Below are positions 1 through 9,772 of a DNA stretch of 64,000 nucleotides, piece after piece. The DNA comes from Rhizobium altiplani (GTDB taxonomy: Bacteria; Pseudomonadota; Alphaproteobacteria; Rhizobiales; Rhizobiaceae). A program made the position numbers and the translations under genes. Position 1 is the first letter of the stretch. Each line of letters begins with the position of its first letter. Below the pieces are notes generated by a model. That model was given only the letters and a program-made list of their open reading frames with translations, did not search any database and was not told where the DNA came from. The stretch lies in contig NZ_LNCD01000078.1 of the NCBI RefSeq assembly GCF_001542405.1, positions 1-64,000 on the forward strand. Direction: 5' to 3'.

Positions 1-2640
<2,640 letters not shown>

Positions 2641-2733
2641 GCTCATCTGCGACACAGACGTGTCGGGAGATGATGCAAGACGTGTTCAAACGCAGTGAAA
2701 ACTGCACCAGCTTCTCATTTGTTGCGCTTCGCT

Positions 2734-2851
2734 GACCTGGTGGTTATGGCGGGGCGGCTGCACCCGTTCCCATTCCGAACACGGCCGTGAAACGCCCCAG
2801 CGCCTATGGTACTTCGTCTTAAGACGCGGGAGAGTCGGTCGCTGCCAGGTC
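2734..2851 (+). rRNA. rrf: 5S ribosomal RNA
   Basis: The terminal helix is visible as GACCTGG at the 5' end and CCAGGTC at the 3' end. Between them lie the conserved CCCGTTCCCATTCCGAAC loop and the GGGAGAGT segment. It sits about 95 bases after the 23S end in the same direction, the usual rhizobial rrn order. The length of about 118 is normal. Confidence 0.96.
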
Positions 2852-2954
2852 TGCTAAACGCAACAACACATGCGCCGAATGTCGAAGACAGTCGAAAGCT
2901 GCATGTGAAACAAAGATAATCTTCTCATCACGAAAACGGCCCCAAGCCGATCAA

Positions 2955-2979
2955 AAGGGCCGCCCACAAAGCGGCCTTT
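2955..2979 (+). terminator. Hairpin after 5S, possible weak terminator or processing site
   Basis: AAGGGCCGC at 2955-2963 pairs with GCGGCCTTT at 2971-2979 (nine pairs, one of them G-U) around a seven-base loop. No clear U-run follows, so it may be an RNase processing signal instead of a true terminator. A TATAAT hexamer lies just after it at 2984-2989, but no matching -35 is obvious. Confidence 0.4.
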
Positions 2980-3021
2980 CTGCTATAATCGGCCCGAAAA
3001 TATGCAGTGCGTCCCTTACAC

Positions 3022-3108
3022 GAGACAAATCGCCTTCGGCAATTTGCTCGGGCAGTAGCGTAAACTGCTTCGCAGTTTACGCACCGTGACAAAACCCAGA
3101 GGGTTTTG
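3022..3108 (+). repeat. Three consecutive hairpins in the 5S to tRNA spacer
   Basis: Hairpin 1 (about 3022-3049) pairs AAAT-GCC with GGC-ATTT around TTC. Hairpin 2 is a perfect 11-bp stem, GCGTAAACTGC 3058-3068 with GCAGTTTACGC 3072-3082, around TTC. Hairpin 3 pairs CAAAACCC 3090-3097 with GGGTTTTG 3101-3108 around AGA. They occupy nearly the whole spacer before the tRNA and are probably RNA structures of the rrn precursor. Confidence 0.6.
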
Positions 3109-3115
3109 CACTTGG

Positions 3116-3192
<77 letters not shown>

Positions 3193-3232
3193 ACAAAACT
3201 CGCAAATTCTCACACTGCGGATATTTGCACCG

Positions 3233-3271
3233 AAGCTCCTCCGCATAGGCGCCGAGGAGCTTTTTCTTTTT
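3233..3271 (+). terminator. Rho-independent terminator of the rrn operon
   Basis: AAGCTCCTC at 3233-3241 pairs with GAGGAGCTT at 3254-3262, followed by a run TTTTTCTTTTT. It lies 40 bases after tRNA-fMet and closes the rrn operon. Confidence 0.85.
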
Positions 3272-3342
3272 GGACTCCGTGTCGAGCTCGCCCGTGAGCC
3301 CGTGAGCGTCTGTCCTGCCACGGAACTTTCATCCAGCGGCGA

Positions 3343-4257
3343 CTAGAGCCACGGCGGTTTTGATCCGCTCCCAAACGTTGGACCAGCGGAGGCTGGAGTT
3401 TTCCGGCTTGTGTCAGGGGGCGGGCTGGTTGCGCCTCCCGGATTCATCAGTGCGATCGGGACCTTGTTGCCGATCGCACCATGTGGCCGAACCTCATTGT
3501 CGTCTCTACGCCAATCCTCCATCTTTTCGCGGGCATCCGCAAGGGTCAGGAACACAGGCATTCCGCTCGGAAGCGGCCGTTGAACGCCTCGATCAAGGCG
3601 TTATCGGTCGGCTTGCCAGGCCGTGAGAAGTCCAGCGTGACGCCTTTGGCGTGGGCCCAGAGATCAAGATCGCGGGATGCGAACTCGGTGCCCTGATCGA
3701 CGCGGATCGTCTTCGGATAGCCGACCTGACGGCATATTCGTTCGAGCGTTTGCACAACGTCTTCACCGCGGTAGCTGTGCCGCGGATCGAGCACCGGCAC
3801 ATGGCGTGAGAAGGTATCTACCACTGTCAGGACCCGCAGCTTCTTGCCGGTGGCGAGCTGGTCATGCACGAAGTCCATCGCCCAGACATCATTCGGTCTG
3901 AGTGCCATTTGCCGATCCTCCCGGAGCTTGGCTTTCACCCGGCGTTTCGGTGTCTTGTTGCGCAATTGCAGGCCCAAGTCCCTATAAATGCGGTAGGTCC
4001 GCTTGATGTTGGGCCCCTAACCCTCGCGCTCCAGCAGCACCTGCACACGGCGATAACCGTAACGCACACGGGTCTCGCAGATCTCACGGATGCGACGCTC
4101 AAGACCGGCCTGATCGGTGCGGCGAGAGGTATAGTATAGTGGTAGGTCGACCGATCAAAGTTCAGCGCCCCACAGGCACGCCGGATCGAAATCGCCCAAT
4201 CCTGGCACACACCCTTCAGCATCTCCCGCTTCCGAGCAGTCCTTAGAGCTTTCGGCG
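3343..4257 (-). pseudogene. IS3-family transposase OrfB, inactivated
   Basis: This is the DDE integrase of the element. The first part reads PKALRTARKREMLKGVCQDW and the central part carries the catalytic core: DVWAMDFVHD, then VDQGTEFAS, then ALIEAFNGRFRAECL, which give the D, D and E residues. Three lesions are visible: a frameshift near 4135 after residues STYHY, a TAG at 4017-4019 where relatives have Trp (EGWG), and a frameshift near 3557 after RAECL. The last frame runs past the left IS end to 3343. The protein is therefore not made as one chain, and transposition in cis is unlikely. Confidence 0.85.
3379..3406 (+). repeat. Left terminal inverted repeat of the IS3-family element
   Basis: It begins TGGACCAG and ends GAGTTTTCCGG. 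It matches the reverse complement of 4544-4571 except for a variable middle of about nine bases. Confidence 0.75.
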
Positions 4258-4509
4258 AATGACGTCCTGCAGCATCTCCCGGTCCAGCGTCAGATCCGCG
4301 ACGATCTTCTTCAGCCGCGCATTCTCGTCCTCGAGCTGCTTCAGCTTCTTCATCTCCGGCGGCAACAGACCGGCGTATTTTTTCTTGCAGTTGAAATGGG
4401 TCGCCTGGCTGATTCCTGCCTTCCGGCAGATCTCCGCAACTGGCACACCCTCATCACCCTGCTTCAGAATGAACGCCTTCTGAGTGTCCGAAAACTGCGA
4501 TGCCTTCAT
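4243..4509 (-). CDS. IS3-family transposase OrfA
   Basis: The 88-residue protein has an N-terminal helix-turn-helix (EICRKAGISQATHFNCKKKY) followed by a leucine-rich coiled coil (MKKLKQLEDENARLKKIVAD), the standard OrfA build for binding the IS ends. It is intact and ends in RRKL just where the orfB frame begins, the region where IS3 elements use a -1 ribosomal frameshift. With orfB broken it can only act as a free DNA-binding or inhibitory protein. Confidence 0.9.
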   Translation of the reverse strand: MKASQFSDTQKAFILKQGDEGVPVAEICRKAGISQATHFNCKKKYAGLLPPEMKKLKQLEDENARLKKIVADLTLDREMLQDVIRRKL

Positions 4510-4543
4510 CGTCGTCCGTTCCTTTCCCAGCCAGGAAAATGCA

Positions 4544-4571
4544 CCGGAAAACTCTAACCAAAACTGGTCCA
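4544..4571 (-). repeat. Right terminal inverted repeat of the IS3-family element
   Basis: Read on the minus strand it starts TGGACCAGTTTTGGTTAGAG and continues into TTTTCCGG, matching the left end. It lies 35 bases upstream of the orfA start, a normal spacing for IS3 elements. Confidence 0.75.
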
Positions 4572-4863
4572 GTCTGAAGGGTTCGGATCAGGTTCGGATC
4601 GCAAGCACGATGCCCCAAGTATTTAGCCCAAATCTCCCAGGGCGTGCGGTCAGCGAATTCGGCAGGGCGGGAAGCCATCAGGATCGTTCTCCAGGGCGCC
4701 GTTCGGCGCCAATCCGTCGCCAAGATGCAGGCAGGGTCGGCTCCGCAACCTCAGACGCGGTGCCGTCCCCGATTTCGCTCGCGGATGACCGAGATTTGGA
4801 GTCAGCCGCGCTGGTCGGTTTCGGCGCAGGCCCCGTGGGACACCGCTTCCCAGAAGTGACGAC
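4572..4863. other. Spacer between the IS and uspA, no gene recognised
   Basis: A minus-strand frame from about 4723 into the IS end contains ADRTPWEIWAKYLGHRACD, which has protein-like composition. I do not recognise it and it has no start signal. It could be a piece of a gene cut by the IS. Nothing else is evident. Confidence 0.3.
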
Positions 4864-5316
4864 TTACCGGACCACCAAGACAGGCACCGGGCTGCTCGCG
4901 AGGACTTCCGATGTCTGGCTCCCGAGCACCAGCTTTCTTAAACCCCTACGGCCGTGTGATGCCATAACGATCAAATCGCAGTCGAGAGCCTTGGCCTCCT
5001 CAACAATCGCTTCGGCCGGATAAGCCTGCGGGATATGGACAGTGTTCGACTGCACGCCGAGCTTTTCTGCTGCTCTCTTGACCCCAGCCAGCACTCTCTC
5101 GGCTGTTTCCTTTTGACCGGCTTCATACTGGGCCATCTCTGTCGGCCCGGGAATATAGGCGCCGGCAATCCCGGCATGCGCGTAGACAGGGAACCGCTCT
5201 GTTGCCATGATTATCGTCACGCGGGCCTTGAGGCTGCTTGCAAGCGACAGCCCATGATCGACACCCTTCTGCGCTACTTCCGATCCATCGGTAGAAATGA
5301 GAATATGGTTGTACAT
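4864..5316 (-). CDS. Universal stress protein, UspA family
   Basis: A 150-residue single Usp domain. It opens with the beta-1 strand MYNHILISTDGSE and ends with the nucleotide-binding signature: DLIVMASHGRRGL, then LGSQTSEVLASSPVPVLVV, matching the G-x2-G-x9-G(S/T) ATP-binding pattern of UspFG/MJ0577-type members. These soluble proteins bind ATP and support survival under starvation, oxidative or low-oxygen stress. The start at 5316 is preferred over an upstream codon because GGGAG lies nine bases before it and the domain begins there. An inverted repeat upstream (5368-5389) may control it. It is transcribed away from phnM. Confidence 0.92.
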   Translation of the reverse strand: MYNHILISTDGSEVAQKGVDHGLSLASSLKARVTIIMATERFPVYAHAGIAGAYIPGPTEMAQYEAGQKETAERVLAGVKRAAEKLGVQSNTVHIPQAYPAEAIVEEAKALDCDLIVMASHGRRGLRKLVLGSQTSEVLASSPVPVLVVR

Positions 5317-5367
5317 ACTTGTCGTCTCCCGTCTGGTCCAAGGATTTGTGCCCACCACGCAAGGTAC

Positions 5368-5389
5368 TATCGTTTAGCAACTAACGATA
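5368..5389. promoter_or_regulatory. Inverted repeat between uspA and phnM
   Basis: TATCGTTTAG at 5368-5377 faces CTAACGATA at 5381-5389 around CAA, a near-perfect inverted repeat with one extra T. It lies 52 bases before uspA and about 230 before phnM, so control of uspA is more likely. It does not match an FNR/FixK box (TTGAT-N4-ATCAA). Confidence 0.45.
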
Positions 5390-5620
5390 CGGTTGTAGAC
5401 GGAGAAATCGCCAGAACGGACTGGCGGAGTTTGGCCGTCGCGCCACATGCAACGCACCTCCACTGTGGACGGATTACACCGCTGGGGACCTGCGCTACCG
5501 TGTCAGTCAACGTATGCCTGTGCACAGCGACATTCTCAAATCTGTCATATCGGCTGGTTAGAAGCAGTGTGGCACTCAGCCCCCGATGAAACTGGGCTGC
5601 TGCACTCTCCTTTTCGTGGA

Positions 5621-6856
5621 ATGACACCGATGCAGAACAATTCGGCAGTGATTATCGAGGGCGCGACCGTTATTTTTGGCGATCGTCTGGAGCCCGCTTC
5701 CGTGCGCATCGAAGACGGCCGGATCACGGCGATCGACGGTGCACGCGACGGAGCGGACATTGTGGATGGACGCGGCTATCTCCTCGCTCCGGCTTTCGTA
5801 GACATTCATGGCGATGCCTTCGAGCGGCAGATCATGCCGCGGCCGGGGACGATACTCCCTGTCGCTCCTGCGCTGCTCGACACAGACCGTCAGCTTGCCG
5901 CCAATGGGATAGCGACTGCCTACCACGCCCTGACGCTGAGCTGGGAGCCGGGGCTTCGATCTGTGGAAAACGGATACGCCGTCGTCCGCGCGCTCGACGC
6001 ACTCGGCCCGCGTCTGACGGTGGACAATCGTGTCCAGCTCCGTTGGGAAACCTTCTGCTTCGAGGCGATCGAGCTTGTTCGCGAGGCGCTCGCCGGACCG
6101 CGCCTGCCGTCGATTGCCTTCAACGACCACACATCGATGGCAATGCTGCATCCCTCGACACCGTTGCAGGAGCGGCCGTTTGACTTCGATCCGGCCTTCC
6201 CAGCAGTCGATCCCGAAACACCTGCGTTCGCGGAGAAGATGGCGGAACGTGCCAAGCGGGCCAAGATCCCGGTGTCTGACATGGTCGCGCTCGTCAGGAA
6301 CATGTGGGATCGCCGTCCGCAAGTACCAGCCGCGATTGAAGAGGTGGCGACCCTCGGCCAGGCCGCTGGCGCACCGATGCTGTCGCATGACGATAGCCAG
6401 ATTGAAACGCGCGACTTCTTCCGCGTCCGTGGCGCACGGATCAGTGAGTTCCCGATGAACAAGCGGGTGGCGCGGGCCGCCCGTGAGGCTGGTGACTTCA
6501 TCGTCTTTGGCGCGCCGAACGCCACGCGCGGCGGCAGCCACATTGCTTCGATCGCTGCCGCCGATATGATTCGCGAGGGTCTCTGCGATATTCTCGCCTC
6601 GGACTATTATTATCCTGCGATGCTGCTTGGCCTGGCCAGGCTCAAGGCCGATGGCGTGGCACCGGTCCACGCGCTCTGGCCGCTCGTATCCGGCAATCCG
6701 GCGCGTGCGTTGGGGCTCTTCGATCGCGGCGTGATCGAAGTCGGAAAGCGGGCGGACCTCATATTGGTCGATTGGCCAGAGGGCGGCGCCCCCGTGGTTC
6801 GGCGCACCTGGGTCGCCGGCCGGGAAGCCTATTGCGCGGCGCCGATGGGCTGGTGA
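5621..6856 (+). CDS. phnM: PhnM-type alpha-D-ribose 1-methylphosphonate 5-triphosphate diphosphatase
   Basis: PhnM hydrolyses the 5-triphosphate of ribose 1-alkylphosphonate, releasing pyrophosphate and the substrate of the C-P lyase PhnJ. The 411-residue protein has the amidohydrolase fold: metal-site region FVDIHGDAFERQIMPRPG (about residues 59-76), NDHTSM, SHDDSQ with a metal-binding His, and the late acidic residue in ILASDYYYPAML. A C-terminal strand region with GKRADLILVDWPEG is typical of the family. Start at 5621 (GTGGA just upstream); the ATG at 5630 is an alternative. The rest of the C-P lyase operon is not in the window, so it must work with genes elsewhere. Its end converges on the LacI gene. 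Confidence 0.9.
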   Translation: MTPMQNNSAVIIEGATVIFGDRLEPASVRIEDGRITAIDGARDGADIVDGRGYLLAPAFVDIHGDAFERQIMPRPGTILPVAPALLDTDRQLAANGIATAYHALTLSWEPGLRSVENGYAVVRALDALGPRLTVDNRVQLRWETFCFEAIELVREALAGPRLPSIAFNDHTSMAMLHPSTPLQERPFDFDPAFPAVDPETPAFAEKMAERAKRAKIPVSDMVALVRNMWDRRPQVPAAIEEVATLGQAAGAPMLSHDDSQIETRDFFRVRGARISEFPMNKRVARAAREAGDFIVFGAPNATRGGSHIASIAAADMIREGLCDILASDYYYPAMLLGLARLKADGVAPVHALWPLVSGNPARALGLFDRGVIEVGKRADLILVDWPEGGAPVVRRTWVAGREAYCAAPMGW

Positions 6857-6943
6857 CGAGTAGAGAAGCGGGCGAGCAACTGATGCAGAGCTAGAACGAG
6901 GCCCGTCGGGAGCTCCGCTTGTCCGCCCATCTCGCGCAAATCT

Positions 6944-7996
6944 TTAACCTCCGTCAGCTGCAGAGAAAGGCCGGCACGACGAGCGGATCGTCAGGCGGCC
7001 CGAAAGTACGATCTGCCGGGGAGGGCGGTCGGAGCGATTGGCAAGGCGGTCGAGAATGAGCTGGGCTGCGTGCTCACCGATGGCCTGTACCGGCTGGGCG
7101 ATGGTCGTCAGGTTCGGCTGGAAAACATCCGCCCAGGGAAAATCGTCGAAGCTCGACACCGAGATGTCATCGGGACAACGCAGCCCCATGTCCCGGATCG
7201 CCTTCATCACGCCGATGACCATCAGGTTGTTTGCCGAGAAAATGGCGCTCGGCCGTTCTGGCATCACGAGCAACTGCATGGCGGCATTATAGGCGTCTTT
7301 CTCGCGAAAGTTTCCGATGCGCACCAATGCGTCGTCCTGGGGAATGCCGGCATTGTCAAGCGCGCCGCGATAGCCGGTCAGCCGGCCGAGGCCGGTGGAG
7401 GTATCAAGCGAACCCGAGATGTAGCCGATCCGGCGATGGCCGAGGCCGACAAGATAGTCGATCGCGTCTTGTACCGCGCGCTGGTTGTCGAGGACGACGG
7501 CATCCGCCGCGATGCCGTGGCTGATGCGATCGATCAGTACGGTTGGGATACCGGCGCGCTGGAGGACGCGCTCAAGCGCATGGTCGTCGCCAGCCGGCGC
7601 AATGATCAGGCCGTCCACCATCCTGTCCAGGAGAAGCGAAATCTGCTCCTCCTGTTGCACCGGATCTTCGTCTGTGCAGCAGAGCATCACAGCGTAACCG
7701 GCGCGATGCAGCACATCCTGGATGACGGCGACGACATCCGTGAAGAACGGGTTGGTGATATCGGCGATGACGAGCCCGATCGTCTTGGTGGCGCCCGTCT
7801 TCAGGCTTCGGGCAATGGCGTTGCGTTTATAGCCGATGGCCGCGATCGCATTTTCGATTCTGCCACGCAGTTCGGAACTGACCGGCGCGGTACCGTTGAC
7901 GACCGCCGAGACCGTGGCAACCGAGACGCCTGCCGTCGCAGCGACGTCTAGCATGGTCGGCTGGGATTTTCGTCTTTTGGAAGAAATCCGGTCCAT
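6944..7996 (-). CDS. LacI-family transcriptional regulator of the adjacent sugar importer
   Basis: A 350-residue LacI/GalR repressor. The N-terminal helix-turn-helix is TMLDVAATAGVSVATVSAVV (about residues 14-33), with the hinge helix near NAIARSLKTG. The rest is a periplasmic-binding-protein-like sugar-binding domain (TIGLVIADITNPFFTDVV; SSFDDFPWADV). It is divergent from the ABC importer genes, and copies of AAACGTTTAGAT lie near both starts, so it most likely represses the transporter operon and itself until the sugar binds. The ligand is not known. Confidence 0.93.
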   Translation of the reverse strand: MDRISSKRRKSQPTMLDVAATAGVSVATVSAVVNGTAPVSSELRGRIENAIAAIGYKRNAIARSLKTGATKTIGLVIADITNPFFTDVVAVIQDVLHRAGYAVMLCCTDEDPVQQEEQISLLLDRMVDGLIIAPAGDDHALERVLQRAGIPTVLIDRISHGIAADAVVLDNQRAVQDAIDYLVGLGHRRIGYISGSLDTSTGLGRLTGYRGALDNAGIPQDDALVRIGNFREKDAYNAAMQLLVMPERPSAIFSANNLMVIGVMKAIRDMGLRCPDDISVSSFDDFPWADVFQPNLTTIAQPVQAIGEHAAQLILDRLANRSDRPPRQIVLSGRLTIRSSCRPFSAADGG

Positions 7997-8002
7997 AATT
8001 CA

Positions 8003-8014
8003 AAACGTTTAGAT
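8003..8014. promoter_or_regulatory. LacI-type operator 1
   Basis: AAACGTTTAGAT contains the palindrome AAACGTTT. It lies seven bases upstream of the lacI-family start codon, well placed for autorepression. The same 12 bases recur at 8101-8112. Confidence 0.65.
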
Positions 8015-8088
8015 CGATGCGCTGTCCAACATGTTACGAAAATGGCAAGTTCTTAGCAAGAACAAAGCGTTGGAGGGCGACTGATCTC

Positions 8089-8118
8089 TTGACATCTTCG
8101 AAACGTTTAGATTAGCTT
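8089..8118 (+). promoter_or_regulatory. Promoter of the sugar ABC operon with operator 2 inside it
   Basis: A TTGACA -35 at 8089-8094 is followed 17-18 bases later by a weak -10 (TTAGCT / TAGCTT, 8112-8118). The operator copy AAACGTTTAGAT (8101-8112) fills the spacer, so a bound repressor would block RNA polymerase directly. Confidence 0.65.
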
Positions 8119-8170
8119 CTACTGTCGCTTACAGCCGCGAGACAAAGATGGAAGGGAGGCCGTCATTGTC

Positions 8171-9772
8171 ATGCAGGAAGAAGTGGGCCATTTGCCTTCG
8201 CGCGCCAACGCGCCACGTTCGTCCACCGCGCCTGTGCTGGAAGCGGTCGACGTCTCGAAGTCGTTTGGCGGAATTGCCGCGCTCAATCATGTGAAATTTG
8301 ATCTGTTCGCCGGTGAGATCCATTCGCTGATGGGCGAGAACGGCGCCGGCAAATCGACCCTGATGAAAATCCTGTCCGGTGTCTACGCCGACTATGATGG
8401 CGCCGTCATCATCGACCAGGCTCCGGTTCACTTCGCGACGGTGCGCGACGCAGAGGTTGCCGGTGTCGCCATCATCCACCAGGAACTCAATCTCGTCCCT
8501 GAGCTGTCGATTGCCGACAATATCTTCCTCGGCAGGGAGCCCTTGATCGCCGGGTTGTTTGTCGATCGCCGGAAAAGCATGAATGCCGCCCGGACCCTGC
8601 TCACGCGGCTCGGCATCGATCTTGATCCCGAAGCACGGGTGTCGTCGCTCAGGATCGGCGAACAGCAGCTGGTCGAGATCGCAAAGGCGCTGTCGCTCGA
8701 CGCCCGGATGCTCATCATGGACGAGCCGACATCGGCGCTGTCACCGAATGAATGCAAGCGGCTTTTCACGATCATGCGCCAGCTCGCATCCGAGGGGGTG
8801 GGCATCATCTACATCTCGCACCGGATCGACGAGGTAATGCAACTCAGCGATCGCGTCACGGTGTTCCGGGACGGCCGGCACGTCTGGACCAGGCCGAAGT
8901 CGGAGATCGATGAAGACATGGTCATCGCCGGCATGGTGGGCCGCAATCTCAGCCGTGCGGAAACCATCAGGCACGAAGCGACCGCCGTTGGCGGTGCAGT
9001 CCTGTCGGTGAGAAATCTGTCATTGTCCGTGGCCAACCGGCACGGCTGGAAGCAGGTCCTGACCGGCGTCAATTTCGAGGTCGCCTCAGGTGAAGTCCTT
9101 GGCATCGGCGGCCTGCTCGGGGCCGGGCGTACGGAGATCCTGCAGGCGATGACGGGCGCCAGCAACGGGGAGGCCGGCGGTGAGATTCTGATCGACGGGC
9201 AGCCGGTCACGATCCGCTCGCCGACGGACGCGCGCCGACTGGGCATTGCCTTCGTCACTGAGGACCGCAAGATGCAGGGACTCCACCTGCACGATACGAT
9301 CACGGAGAATGTCGCGCTGCCGCTCGTCAGCCGAATGGCGCGCTTCGGTCTGCGCGACTTTGCGGCGGAAGCGGCGGTTGCCGCCGACGCCATCAAGACG
9401 TTGGGTATTCGGGCTTCGGGCATTGAACAGGTCGCGGCAACGCTTTCCGGCGGAAACCAGCAGAAGGTCGTGATCGGCAAGTGCCTCGCCACGACGCCGC
9501 GCATCCTGCTGCTCGACGAGCCGACCCGCGGCATCGATGTGGGGGCAAAGAGCGACATCTACGACCTGATCTTCCGCCTGGCCGAAGCGGGTATGTCGAT
9601 CGTCGTCGTGAGTTCGGAAATGCCGGAACTACTGCATCTTTCCGACCGCATCCTCGTCATGTCCGAAGGACGCCAGACCGGTATCCTGAACCGCGCGATC
9701 GCGACGGAGGAGCGGATCATGCAATTGGCGGCACCACGATCCAGCAACAGGCAGGAGAAGGCATCCGCATGA
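8171..9772 (+). CDS. Sugar ABC transporter, double ATP-binding subunit (MglA/RbsA type)
   Basis: A 533-residue cytoplasmic ATPase with two fused ABC domains, as in monosaccharide importers. Domain 1 has Walker A GENGAGKST (about residues 55-63), a signature-like LRIGEQQLVEIAK and Walker B LLIMDEPTSAL. Domain 2 has the usual degenerate Walker A GLLGAGRTE, a canonical signature LSGGNQQKVVIGK and Walker B LLLDEPTRGI. A good ribosome site (GGAAGGGAGG) precedes the start. It is first gene of the operon and its stop overlaps the permease start (ATGA), so the two are translationally coupled. Confidence 0.95.
   Translation: MQEEVGHLPSRANAPRSSTAPVLEAVDVSKSFGGIAALNHVKFDLFAGEIHSLMGENGAGKSTLMKILSGVYADYDGAVIIDQAPVHFATVRDAEVAGVAIIHQELNLVPELSIADNIFLGREPLIAGLFVDRRKSMNAARTLLTRLGIDLDPEARVSSLRIGEQQLVEIAKALSLDARMLIMDEPTSALSPNECKRLFTIMRQLASEGVGIIYISHRIDEVMQLSDRVTVFRDGRHVWTRPKSEIDEDMVIAGMVGRNLSRAETIRHEATAVGGAVLSVRNLSLSVANRHGWKQVLTGVNFEVASGEVLGIGGLLGAGRTEILQAMTGASNGEAGGEILIDGQPVTIRSPTDARRLGIAFVTEDRKMQGLHLHDTITENVALPLVSRMARFGLRDFAAEAAVAADAIKTLGIRASGIEQVAATLSGGNQQKVVIGKCLATTPRILLLDEPTRGIDVGAKSDIYDLIFRLAEAGMSIVVVSSEMPELLHLSDRILVMSEGRQTGILNRAIATEERIMQLAAPRSSNRQEKASA

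Larger units (their letters stand above)
3379..4571 (-). mobile_element. IS3-family insertion sequence, about 1193 bp, decayed
   Basis: The ends are a pair of imperfect inverted repeats, both starting TGGACCAG and sharing GAGTTTTCCGG further in. Inside are an intact orfA and a broken orfB on the minus strand, the two-gene layout of IS3 elements. The flanking triplets (CGT left, GTC right) do not form a clear target duplication, so the copy is old or rearranged. It inserted just beyond the rrn terminator. The exact IS subgroup cannot be named from sequence alone; the protein pattern is close to IS407/IS2-like members. Confidence 0.85.

Noticed and set aside
5447..5620. Upstream extension of phnM (58 residues)
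   Set aside because: It has no ribosome site and adds sequence not seen at the start of PhnM proteins.
5576..6670. A 364-residue ORF antisense to phnM
   Set aside because: A shadow of phnM: the plus strand has clear PhnM motifs and this frame has none.
9481..9768. N-terminal extension of the sugar permease
   Set aside because: It overlaps the ATPase gene in another frame. The ATGA overlap gives the start at 9769.
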